Shown: one piece after another, positions 50,552-57,652 of the stretch
Numbering within the stretch: position 1 is the first letter of the stretch
Layout of the letters: every line of letters starts with the position of its first letter
Assembly: GCA_964445985.1 (NCBI GenBank)
Contig: CAYUMU010000008.1
Span: 71,916-135,915, forward strand
Length of the DNA: 64,000 bases
Direction of reading: 5' to 3'
Source: CAYUMU01 sp964445985
GTDB taxonomy: Bacteria; Planctomycetota; Planctomycetia; Pirellulales; S012-138
Made by a program: the position numbers and the translations under genes
Notes under the pieces: model-generated
Told to the model about the DNA's origin: nothing
Databases searched by the model: none
What the model saw: the letters and a program-made list of their open reading frames with translations, nothing else

Positions 50552-53218
50552 TTATTTGAGGGAAGCTGCGTCCGCGGCCGGAGCAGGCAAAATGTTGAGC
50601 GAGAGGGGTAGCTCGTCACTGCGGTTGAGCAGCGTGCTCTTCGGATCGAGCTTGCCCGTGGCGACCAGTTTGAGCGTTGGCTCGGTCGGGGAAAAACCAG
50701 CCGGCAACTTGAGTTGCAGCTCAAAGTCAGACTTGTCTGGCTTGAGAATCACCGGCGCCGCGGTCACGCCAGGCGGCGTTTGCGCCAGGGCCACCGTGAC
50801 ATCGCCCTGGAAGCCGGCGCGGCGATCGACTCGTCCCGCCACCTTAACGGTAGCGCCCTGCTTGGGATCGAGCACCACGTCGCTGGGCGAATCGGCCGCC
50901 AGTTCCAACGCCAAGGGGTTCAGCGTTTTCAGCCGGCGAACAGGCGTGTACGCGGTGGCGACAACCGTTTTCTTGTCGCGGCTGAGCAATTCCACGCGGA
51001 ATGCCAAAGCGTATTCGCTGGCAGCCAGCGTCGGCGGAACGAGCAGTTTGAACATCGCCTGGGGCTGCGCCGCTTCGAGCGCCTGCGTGGCCTCGGCCTT
51101 GGCCGTTGCCGCTTGCGTTTTGGCCTTCTCCAGCGCCTCCGCGGCAGCGGTTTGCTTGGCTTGCTCGGCAGGCTTGTCGCCCTCAGCCTGATCAGCAGCC
51201 TTCTCAGCAACACCGCGCAGCTGTTGGTATTCGGCCTCGGCCGCGTTCAGCGCCTTCTCCGCGGCCACCCAAGCATCGTGGGCTTTGAGCACCTTGGCAT
51301 CGACGGCCACTTCCAACGAGTCGCCACTATCTTTGCGAAGCGCCTGGTTGGGGTCGGGCCGGTTGTTCGCCAGGGGCGGCTGTTGGCTCGCCAGCAGAAA
51401 GAAGCGGGCCGCCCCATAGTCGCCCAACGAGTGACGGAAACCCAGCGGCAAGTCCACGCTGCCTCCCAAGACCAGCCTCGCATCCTCCGAGCTCGCTCCC
51501 CAATCGGGACTGAACTCCACGGAGGGCGGAGCAGTGACCAACATCGCCAACTCTTCGGCCAGCCCAGGTTGGGTAGTGATTAAAGGATGGGTGCTTAGCT
51601 GAGCCATTCGCACCAGCGGAGGCTCCTTGCCCATGCTCGTTCCCCGCAGCCGGCAAACCGCGGCCAACTCCGTCGGCTTCAGCCCCGTGAGAGTGAGCAG
51701 GGTGGAATCGGCGTCCGCCGGAATCAGGTCGCCTGCCAGCTTTACGCCGCCGGGAAGCGGATCCAATGCCAGCTGAATTGGCCCTGCGTATCCGCTCCGT
51801 TTGACCAGCACCTTCAGCACGAGCCGCCCGCCGGCCGCCAGATGGCACTCACTGGCCTCCACCGCAAGCGAGAAGTCGGGCGCGATTTCGTTCTGGCGCT
51901 GCACGGCAATGCGATACACGGCCCTGGGGTCGTCCGTCCCATTGACGTCTTTAATAGCCACAACCAGCCGCTGCACGTCGGCCGGCACCTTGTATTCCAG
52001 GCTCGGGTCGGCCGAGCCGTTCGCGTCGTCGTTGCTGGCCAGTTGGGTCCCCGTATCACCAAGCAGCCGCAGCACGGCATCGACTGGCGACCCCAACCGC
52101 GCGGCGTACACGTCAAACCGCAAGGTCTCGCCCGGCGTCACCGTGAGCAGGTAGCGATCCTCTTCATCCGCGTGAGACAGCCGGCCGTTGATGCCAACGG
52201 GAATGGCCGCCACCTGTTGCAAACCTTCCGCCGGCGAACCCTTGGCTGGCGGTTTTTCCGCCGGAGCAGGTTTTGCGGTGGCTTGCTCCACAATCTCGGG
52301 CAGATCGCTCACCAAAAGTTGAGGATGGATCATGGCGAATGAACCATCGCCGGCCGGCAAAACTTGCTTCTGGCGATCGGAAGCCGCTTGCACATGGAGC
52401 GTGCGAATTTCACCGTCAGGCCCTAGCAACGCAATATCGGCTTCGATACCGCGCTGAACCGCGGCTGGAAAAACAGCGTCAACCGGCGCGAACGAACCAA
52501 TCGTCAGCCGAAAAAAATTAGGCGTCGGCGCCGCGTATTGCAGGTCGTGCACGACCACCGTGTACGCCCCGTCGGCGGGCAGCGTGGCCGTTACTCGCGC
52601 ATCGCCGGCCAAGGCCAGGTTGGGCAGCGACCAGGCAATCTGTTGCTGCTTGCTATCGAGCAAGTGCAGCACCGGCCGCAGCTTGCCGCCCAGCCGTTGG
52701 GCCTGCACGTCACACACAATCTCCTGGCCGGCCTTGCCCTGGAAGGTGGTTTGCACGCGACTGCTGCCCGAAACGGCGCCGTGCAAAGCCACCGGCAAAC
52801 TGGCAACCTCGGCCGCCAGCGGTAGTTGAGGGAGGCCATCCACAGCGCACACCACGGGGGCGGAAACGCCACCCGGAGTCACCACCCGCAAGTGGATCAG
52901 CCCCGGCTCAGCGTTATCCGGCAGGGCCACTTCAAACTCCACGCGCGTCACCGTGGCCTTGGGAGCCAGGGTTTGCTCTTTTAGCGGAATCGAAAGCAGC
53001 AACTGAGGGCTGGGAAGCAGATCGGCGCCGTCGATCACGACCCGAGTCGCGCCGCCAATCTGCAAACCTCGCACGCTGATGTTGCGAATGGTGGGGGCCG
53101 CGGCCTGGGCGCTGGCCGCGCACGCCAACAGCATGGTCGCGGCAACAATGCACGCAAGCGGGAACGACTTTTCAGCGTTCCAAAGCGACGGGAGAACGAA
53201 CTGCGGTGGGGGCTTCAT
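50552..53218 (-). CDS. Large exported protein with pre-peptidase C-type domains and a helical insert
   Basis: 888 aa from the ATG at 53218 (a TTG at 53242 is possible). Signal peptide: ACIVAATMLLACAASAQAAA. An IPT-like segment (RNISVRGLQIGGATRVVIDG) opens the mature protein. Two bacterial pre-peptidase C-type domains follow: FQGKAGQEIVCDVQAQRLG with GAYTVVVHDLQY, and EEDRYLLTVTPGETLRFDVYA with ASNDDANGSADPSLEYKV. An Ala/Glu/Lys-rich coiled coil (about residues 650-720: AWVAAEKALNAAEAEYQQLR) interrupts beta domains near the end. It is sandwiched between DUF1501 and DUF1549/1553 genes on the minus strand and is probably a structural or binding partner of them. Confidence 0.9.
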   Translation of the reverse strand: MKPPPQFVLPSLWNAEKSFPLACIVAATMLLACAASAQAAAPTIRNISVRGLQIGGATRVVIDGADLLPSPQLLLSIPLKEQTLAPKATVTRVEFEVALPDNAEPGLIHLRVVTPGGVSAPVVCAVDGLPQLPLAAEVASLPVALHGAVSGSSRVQTTFQGKAGQEIVCDVQAQRLGGKLRPVLHLLDSKQQQIAWSLPNLALAGDARVTATLPADGAYTVVVHDLQYAAPTPNFFRLTIGSFAPVDAVFPAAVQRGIEADIALLGPDGEIRTLHVQAASDRQKQVLPAGDGSFAMIHPQLLVSDLPEIVEQATAKPAPAEKPPAKGSPAEGLQQVAAIPVGINGRLSHADEEDRYLLTVTPGETLRFDVYAARLGSPVDAVLRLLGDTGTQLASNDDANGSADPSLEYKVPADVQRLVVAIKDVNGTDDPRAVYRIAVQRQNEIAPDFSLAVEASECHLAAGGRLVLKVLVKRSGYAGPIQLALDPLPGGVKLAGDLIPADADSTLLTLTGLKPTELAAVCRLRGTSMGKEPPLVRMAQLSTHPLITTQPGLAEELAMLVTAPPSVEFSPDWGASSEDARLVLGGSVDLPLGFRHSLGDYGAARFFLLASQQPPLANNRPDPNQALRKDSGDSLEVAVDAKVLKAHDAWVAAEKALNAAEAEYQQLRGVAEKAADQAEGDKPAEQAKQTAAAEALEKAKTQAATAKAEATQALEAAQPQAMFKLLVPPTLAASEYALAFRVELLSRDKKTVVATAYTPVRRLKTLNPLALELAADSPSDVVLDPKQGATVKVAGRVDRRAGFQGDVTVALAQTPPGVTAAPVILKPDKSDFELQLKLPAGFSPTEPTLKLVATGKLDPKSTLLNRSDELPLSLNILPAPAADAASLK

Positions 53219-53278
53219 CGTGGATTGCTCGGAGCGCTTCAAACGCCTGAGAGTTGATTGCTGAGCGAAACGAAAAGA

Positions 53279-54661
53279 TCAACCAGAGAACAGTTCGCCG
53301 ATCGGCTCGGCGTCGACCAACCGAATCGGGCGGCTCCCCGGCCCGGGCATCATCGTGGTTTCGAGGTCGATCCCCATGCCGGCGTAGATGGAAGCCAGCA
53401 GTTCCGGCGGCTGCACGGGCCGGTCGTGCGGAGCAGCCCCAATCTTGTCGGTCGAACCCACCACCTGCCCACCGCGAATATTGCCGCCGCAGAGGAAGTT
53501 GGTCCACGCCGGCGGATAATGGTCGCGACCGCCGCGGGCATTGATCTTTGGCGTGCGGCCCATCTCGCTCAGCACGGCCACCACCGTCTCTTGCAACAGG
53601 CCCCGCTCTTCCAAATCATCAATCAGCGCGGTAAAGCCCTGGTCGAACTGCGGGCAAAGGTGCCGTTCGTAATCCAGGTAGGTGTTATTCAATCCGCCGC
53701 CATCGGCGTGCATGTCCCAGCAGGTGAGATTGAACACGGTATCGAAGTGGTTCACGGTAATATACCGAGCCCCGTGTTCGACCAGCCGCCGCGCCATCAG
53801 GCAGCTTTGGCCAAACGTATTGCGACCGTAGCGGTCGCGAAGATTGTCGGGCTCGCTGGCCAACTCAAACGCCTGCTTGGTGCGCGGCGAGGTCAAAAGG
53901 TTGAACGCCCGCGCGTAGGCGGTGTCGTAATCGAGCGTGCTCTTGGTTTCTGCCCGCCGCTGTAGTTCGTCGAGTTGCACCAGCAGTTTGCGGCGACTAT
54001 CGAGCCGCAGCTCGCTTTGGCCGGCGGGAGGCGCCAGGTCCGAAACCTTGAAATCGCTGTTGGCCGGATCGGCGCCCAAAAAGAACGGCTCGTGCGCGCT
54101 CCCCAGGTAGGCGGCCGTTTGACCGTGCAGCGGCCCGGCGCCCGTGTTGCCAATCTTGCCCGGCAGCACCATGCTGGCCGGCAGTTCGCTCTTCTGGCCA
54201 AACACGCGCGACACCACCGAACCGGAGTGCGGCTGGATGCTGTTGGCGTTGAAATCGTGGCCCGTCATCATCCACCGCTGGCCGTTCTCGTGCGACGAGC
54301 CCGAGTTGTGGTGCAAGCTGCGGACCAGGGCAATCTTGTCCATCCGCCGCGCCATCAGCGGAAAATGCTCGCAAATTTGCACCCCCGGCACGTTGGTGTC
54401 GATCGGGGAGAACTTGCCGCGAATGTCTTCCGGCGCGTCGGGCTTCATGTCCCAGGTATCGAGATGGCCCGGCGACCCCACCAGAAAAATCGTGATGCAA
54501 TTGCGGATCTTGGCCTTGGAAGGGTCGATCGCCCCGGCCGCTTGCATGCTCAGCAGCGATGGCAGCGAAAGGCCGGCCAGGCCCGTGGCGCCAGCCTGCA
54601 GAAAGCTTCGGCGGGTGAAACCCGTGCAAACGGGAACACGCTCTTTTCCCACATGAAGCAC
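53279..54661 (-). CDS. DUF1501 family exported protein
   Basis: 460 aa from the GTG at 54661, chosen because AAGGAA (54669-54674) lies seven bases upstream; a TTG at 54697 lacks one. The twin-arginine leader is FTRRSFLQAGATGLAGLSLP. Family segments: IFLVGSPGHLDTWDMKPDAP, LMARRLVEHGARYITVN and AVLSEMGRTPKINARGGRDHYP, where Met replaces the Phe seen in most homologues (EFGRTP). It is 60 bp upstream of the pre-peptidase C-type gene. The minus-strand order DUF1501, pre-peptidase C-type, DUF1549/1553 is a recurrent planctomycete set. Confidence 0.93.
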   Translation of the reverse strand: MLHVGKERVPVCTGFTRRSFLQAGATGLAGLSLPSLLSMQAAGAIDPSKAKIRNCITIFLVGSPGHLDTWDMKPDAPEDIRGKFSPIDTNVPGVQICEHFPLMARRMDKIALVRSLHHNSGSSHENGQRWMMTGHDFNANSIQPHSGSVVSRVFGQKSELPASMVLPGKIGNTGAGPLHGQTAAYLGSAHEPFFLGADPANSDFKVSDLAPPAGQSELRLDSRRKLLVQLDELQRRAETKSTLDYDTAYARAFNLLTSPRTKQAFELASEPDNLRDRYGRNTFGQSCLMARRLVEHGARYITVNHFDTVFNLTCWDMHADGGGLNNTYLDYERHLCPQFDQGFTALIDDLEERGLLQETVVAVLSEMGRTPKINARGGRDHYPPAWTNFLCGGNIRGGQVVGSTDKIGAAPHDRPVQPPELLASIYAGMGIDLETTMMPGPGSRPIRLVDAEPIGELFSG

Positions 54662-54668
54662 GGACAGA

Positions 54669-54674
54669 TTCCTT
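54669..54674 (-). promoter_or_regulatory. Ribosome binding site deciding the start at 54661
   Basis: The minus strand reads AAGGAA, seven bases before the GTG at 54661. It removes 12 residues from the longest frame. Confidence 0.55.
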
Positions 54675-54807
54675 AAGCAGGGAGGGAGGGCTAACAAATT
54701 GCAGGCGGGATGCCGCCTGTCGGCAGCGAGAGCCAGGGGGTCATTAAGGTGCGTCGATTATTTATTTCCAGGATTCCAACCGGTCTGTTGTCTTTCCCTT
54801 TCTAGTC

Positions 54808-54849
54808 CGTCATTCCCGCGAAGGCGGGAATCCAGTTGCGGCGGATTCG
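54808..54849 (+). repeat. Palindromic dispersed repeat, copy D (extended form)
   Basis: Core of 28 nt at 54808-54835 followed by TTGCGGCGGATTCG (54836-54849). Located between the small 101-aa gene and the DUF1501 gene, both on the minus strand. It sits upstream of the latter. Confidence 0.85.
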
Positions 54850-54912
54850 AGGCAATTGCTTTGACTACCGCGAAACTGAAGTCTGAACCGAAAAGTTATT
54901 CTTCGGCGGCTG

Positions 54913-55218
54913 TTAGACGCGGAACTTGATCGTGTTGGAGATGTCCACGTACTTGCTGTCGACAAACTCGCCGTCTTTGTTCTTCTTGTAGTTGATGTAC
55001 TTCCACATCTGCAGCACCACCTCGTAGTCGCCGGGGGTGGGGTCGGGATGCTCGTACGACATGGCGCCCCTTGCCGCGGGCGTGGCGACCACCTCGCCAT
55101 TCCGCTTGATCTGCCACTGCAGCCGCGAAGCCCAATCGTTCTTCACGTCGCTACGGATAACCTTTTGGCCCTCCAGCCGAATTTCAGCCTCGGGCGTGCC
55201 TTCGAACTTTTGATCCAT
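54913..55218 (-). CDS. Small conserved-looking protein, function unknown
   Basis: 101 aa from the ATG at 55218; GGGAG lies about 11 bases upstream. The frame is open to 55383 but the extra residues are not coherent. The product is compact, with alternating beta segments: AEIRLEGQKVIRSDV, RLQWQIKRNGEVVATP, then a GDYEVVLQMWKYINYKKNKDGEFV stretch (in two parts) and a final ISNTIKFRV. It resembles a small beta-sandwich. No signal peptide, so its link to the exported neighbours is not clear. It precedes the DUF1501 gene by 251 bp on the same strand. Confidence 0.7.
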   Translation of the reverse strand: MDQKFEGTPEAEIRLEGQKVIRSDVKNDWASRLQWQIKRNGEVVATPAARGAMSYEHPDPTPGDYEVVLQMWKYINYKKNKDGEFVDSKYVDISNTIKFRV

Positions 55219-55413
55219 GGGTCGCAAATCTCCCGTCCTGGCGCCAGCCAACCAATCCAAGTTGATTGATTCTAGGGATCGGTTCCGCAAATTGCACGCA
55301 AATTTGCGTCTCAGAACGCAGAAATCGGCAGCACCGCCGTCGGCCAAAATAGCCAGCGGTGGAAGGGTGGCCGTGCGCTTCACCCAAAAGACAGAACCAC
55401 CCCCAGCCTGCGC

Positions 55414-56547
55414 TTAATGCAAGTTTTCCCAGCCATAAACCAGGGAATCGGCCGCGCGATCGATCTCGTCTTCGCTGGAGTACCAGCCCAAGCTCAGCCG
55501 GATCGTCCCTGCGGCCACGGCCGCAGGCAGGCCGATGGCTTGCAGCGCCGGCGAACGCGGCGAGTCGGCGTTGCCCGCCGCCGCGCCGGTGGTCGCCAGC
55601 ACCTCGGGGCAGCGGGCCAAGAGCTCAGCCCCATTTACCCCCGGAAAATTCACCGATAGCGTGTTGGGAAGCGTTCGCGCCTCGGGGCCATTGCGACCGA
55701 GCCTAGCCCCAATCCCGCCCGCCAGCCGTTCCCACAGCCGCTCGCGGAGCATGCCCAACCGCCCGCTGGCCGCCACAATATCCAGCTCCACCACGTGAGC
55801 CGCCGCCCCCAGGGCCGCAATCGCCGGCACGTTTTCCATGCCCGCCCGCAGCCCTCGTTCTTGGCCCTCTCCGTGCAGCACCGGCTCCAAGGCCACTTCT
55901 CTTCGCACGTACAGAGCGCCGATGCCTTTGGGGGCATACATTTTGTGCCCGGCGATGCTGAGCAAGTCCACGCCCAATTCGGCCACGTTCACTGGCAGCT
56001 TGCCCACGCTTTGCGAAGCGTCGCTATGCAGCAAGATTTCCCGCCGGCGGCAAATCTCGGCGATTTCTCGTAGCGGCTGTACCGTGCCGATTTCGTGGTT
56101 GGCATGCACGATGCTGACCAGCAGCGTGTCGGGCCGCAGGGCGTTGAGCACGTCCGCGGGACTCACCACCCCGCTCGAATCGCAGCCCACCACGGTCAAG
56201 TCGTAACCCAATCGCTCCAGAAACACCGCCGGCTGATGCACCGAGGCATGCTCCAGGGCAGAAATCACCACATGCCCATGCCCCAGCCCGCGCAGAATGG
56301 CCGCCCCCTTCAGCGCCAGGTTGTTGCTCTCCGTGCCGCCCGAGGTAAACACAATCTCGTCCGCGGCCGCTCCCAGCATCCGCGCCACCTTTCCCCGCGC
56401 ATCTTGCACCGCGCCTTGCGCCGCCAGACCCAGCGCATACCCCCGCGTGGGGCTGCCAAACTGCTCGGCCAGAAAAGGCAGCATGCTTTCTTGCGCGGCC
56501 GGAGCCAGCGGGGTCGTGGCGTTGTAATCAAGATAAATGGAACGCAT
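55414..56547 (-). CDS. NifS-like PLP enzyme lacking the catalytic cysteine
   Basis: 377 aa from the ATG at 56547. It has the whole cysteine desulfurase framework: SIYLDYNATTPLAP at the start, EIVFTSGGTESNNLALKG, VISALEHASVHQP, VHANHEIGTVQPL, LLHSDASQSVGK and the PLP Lys202 in SIAGHKMYAPKGIGALY. A late GEGQERGLRAGMENV is also typical. The flexible loop that normally reads TGAAC or GSACS is TTGAAAGNADS, so Ala324 occupies the catalytic Cys position. The usual sulfur transfer reaction is thus impossible by the normal route. It may act as a different C-S lyase or aminotransferase. Neighbours give no sulfur-related context. Confidence 0.9.
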   Translation of the reverse strand: MRSIYLDYNATTPLAPAAQESMLPFLAEQFGSPTRGYALGLAAQGAVQDARGKVARMLGAAADEIVFTSGGTESNNLALKGAAILRGLGHGHVVISALEHASVHQPAVFLERLGYDLTVVGCDSSGVVSPADVLNALRPDTLLVSIVHANHEIGTVQPLREIAEICRRREILLHSDASQSVGKLPVNVAELGVDLLSIAGHKMYAPKGIGALYVRREVALEPVLHGEGQERGLRAGMENVPAIAALGAAAHVVELDIVAASGRLGMLRERLWERLAGGIGARLGRNGPEARTLPNTLSVNFPGVNGAELLARCPEVLATTGAAAGNADSPRSPALQAIGLPAAVAAGTIRLSLGWYSSEDEIDRAADSLVYGWENLH

Positions 56548-56606
56548 GCCGCTCGCGGGGAAGAGAAATAGCATCAACCGGCATGGGGGGGCCGGTTGGT
56601 TTGTTT

Positions 56607-56634
56607 CGTCATCCCCGCGAAGGCGGGGATCCAG
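56607..56634 (+). repeat. Palindromic dispersed repeat, copy E
   Basis: Core of 28 nt with ATCCCCGC / GCGGGGAT arms and no extended arm. It lies between the NifS-like gene and the 82-nt element. Confidence 0.85.
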
Positions 56635-56687
56635 TGCACAGGAGAGACAGCTTGAACGGTGAAGAGGGTGGAAAGGAAGCTCTCCAC

Positions 56688-56769
56688 CTTAACGCGGGTA
56701 AACCGCAAACGGACGTCGAGGCATTAAAGTTTTCCGCAGCTTGCAGAGATGGTAACGAGCAAGAAACTA
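56688..56769 (+). repeat. 82-nt dispersed element, copy 1
   Basis: Begins CTTAACGCGGGTAAACC and ends GAGCAAGAAACTA. It matches the reverse complement of 63862-63943 at 73 of 82 positions with no gaps. CTTGC and GCAAG near the 3' end can pair around a 14-base loop in both copies. It lies in the intergenic region upstream of the NifS-like gene and downstream of the 158-aa gene. Confidence 0.85.
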
Positions 56770-56790
56770 ACAGCAAAGAACCCTTACAAC

Positions 56791-57267
56791 TCACAAATAC
56801 ATGCCCACAAAACCGCCCGACTTGTCCGATTCTTTTTGCATGCGTTCCACCCGCTGCACGGCCTGTTCCAGATCGCCCGCGGCAATGTAGCGATCGAACT
56901 CCACCAACACCGCCCGCCGCACCGTCTCAATGAACCAGGCCACGACCGGCTCGGTCAGCCACTCGCAGGTTTCGCGCGCCAGCTCCACCTGCAGATCGGC
57001 CCGCTCGGTGTGCTTGTCGCTGGCATCGGTCATCACCGTGCCTTCGAAGTGAAACTCGAGCATGCCCACGTCGTCGCGATTGGTCAGCCGATACGTGCAC
57101 CGCGTGTTGTATAGGTAATACGTGTTGAAGGTGCCGTGGGCTTCCATGGCCTTCAAAATCCGCTCGCAGCGGGCACGATACTTGGGCGACGCATCGATGG
57201 GGATGTCTACCCGGCTAATCGTGCGCAGCGGCAGGCAATCGAACGTGATGTCGACAAAACGGTTCAT
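56791..57267 (-). CDS. Conserved-looking unknown protein, 158 aa
   Basis: 158 aa from the ATG at 57267, preceded by a very strong ribosome binding site GGAGGAGGG (57275-57283) seven bases away. It starts MNRFVDITFDCLPLRTI and continues RVDIPIDASPKYRARCERI, with a beta-rich middle (YYLYNTRCTYRLTNRDD; GMLEFHFEGTVMTDAS) and helical C-terminal half (ELARETCEWLTEPVVAWFIE; LVEFDRYIAAGDLEQAVQRV). I do not recognise the family. No signal peptide or membrane segment. Strong translation signals suggest it is well expressed. Next gene on the same strand is the NifS-like gene, 243 bp on, with two repeats between them. Confidence 0.8.
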   Translation of the reverse strand: MNRFVDITFDCLPLRTISRVDIPIDASPKYRARCERILKAMEAHGTFNTYYLYNTRCTYRLTNRDDVGMLEFHFEGTVMTDASDKHTERADLQVELARETCEWLTEPVVAWFIETVRRAVLVEFDRYIAAGDLEQAVQRVERMQKESDKSGGFVGMYL

Positions 57268-57274
57268 GTGTGGT

Positions 57275-57283
57275 CCCTCCTCC
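57275..57283 (-). promoter_or_regulatory. Strong ribosome binding site of the 158-aa gene
   Basis: The minus strand reads GGAGGAGGG, seven bases before ATG at 57267. It fixes the start 27 codons inside the longest frame. Confidence 0.8.
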
Positions 57284-57373
57284 AATGAATCGTGCGGCCC
57301 CCGAGTGTATTCTTTTCCCGGCCATTTGTAGAGGGGAGCCCTATGCACGCAGCCTCATCGCGGCGATCCGGCC

Positions 57374-57481
57374 ATCTTCACCCTGAAGGGGTGTCAGCCC
57401 ATGGCCAGGGGTTGAGCGCAGCGCTACCCCTGGTCGAATCATTGTAGTTTGGATCTTCACCCTGAAAGGGTGATAGCATGG
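57374..57481. repeat. Imperfect direct repeats around a 29-nt hairpin
   Basis: ATCTTCACCCTGAAGGGGTG (from 57374) and ATCTTCACCCTGAAAGGGTG (from 57453) are near-identical direct repeats. Between them is a hairpin at 57405-57433: CCAGGGGT with ACCCCTGG, and inner AGCGC with GCGCT. It is in the 385-bp region upstream of the sugar ABC ATPase gene. It resembles dispersed intergenic repeats seen in planctomycetes, though this is from memory. Confidence 0.7.
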
Positions 57482-57652
57482 TCGCCAAACTAATGCGTCC
57501 GGCGAGTTCCGCGACACTTATCGGTGCCTCCCGGAACCGTGGCAGACATGACGAGGCTGCCCTGGCGAAGCACGCAAATCGCCGCCAGCCACGTTAGACT
57601 AACCATCGCTCCCAACCTCAACCGCTGGCCATCTCCCCGTTACCGCCCCGCC

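Noticed and set aside
26572..56634. Idea that the palindromic repeats form a CRISPR array
   Set aside because: Copies are 0.7 to 16 kb apart, in both orientations, and have no regular spacers.
56583..56933. A 116-codon plus-strand frame through the 82-nt element
   Set aside because: It reads through two repeats and into the end of the 158-aa gene; the shared peptide with the other copy comes from the repeated DNA, and most differences between copies change the amino acid.
56791..57267. Idea that the 158-aa protein is a 6-pyruvoyltetrahydropterin synthase
   Set aside because: Length is similar but the zinc-binding His triad and catalytic Cys pattern are absent.
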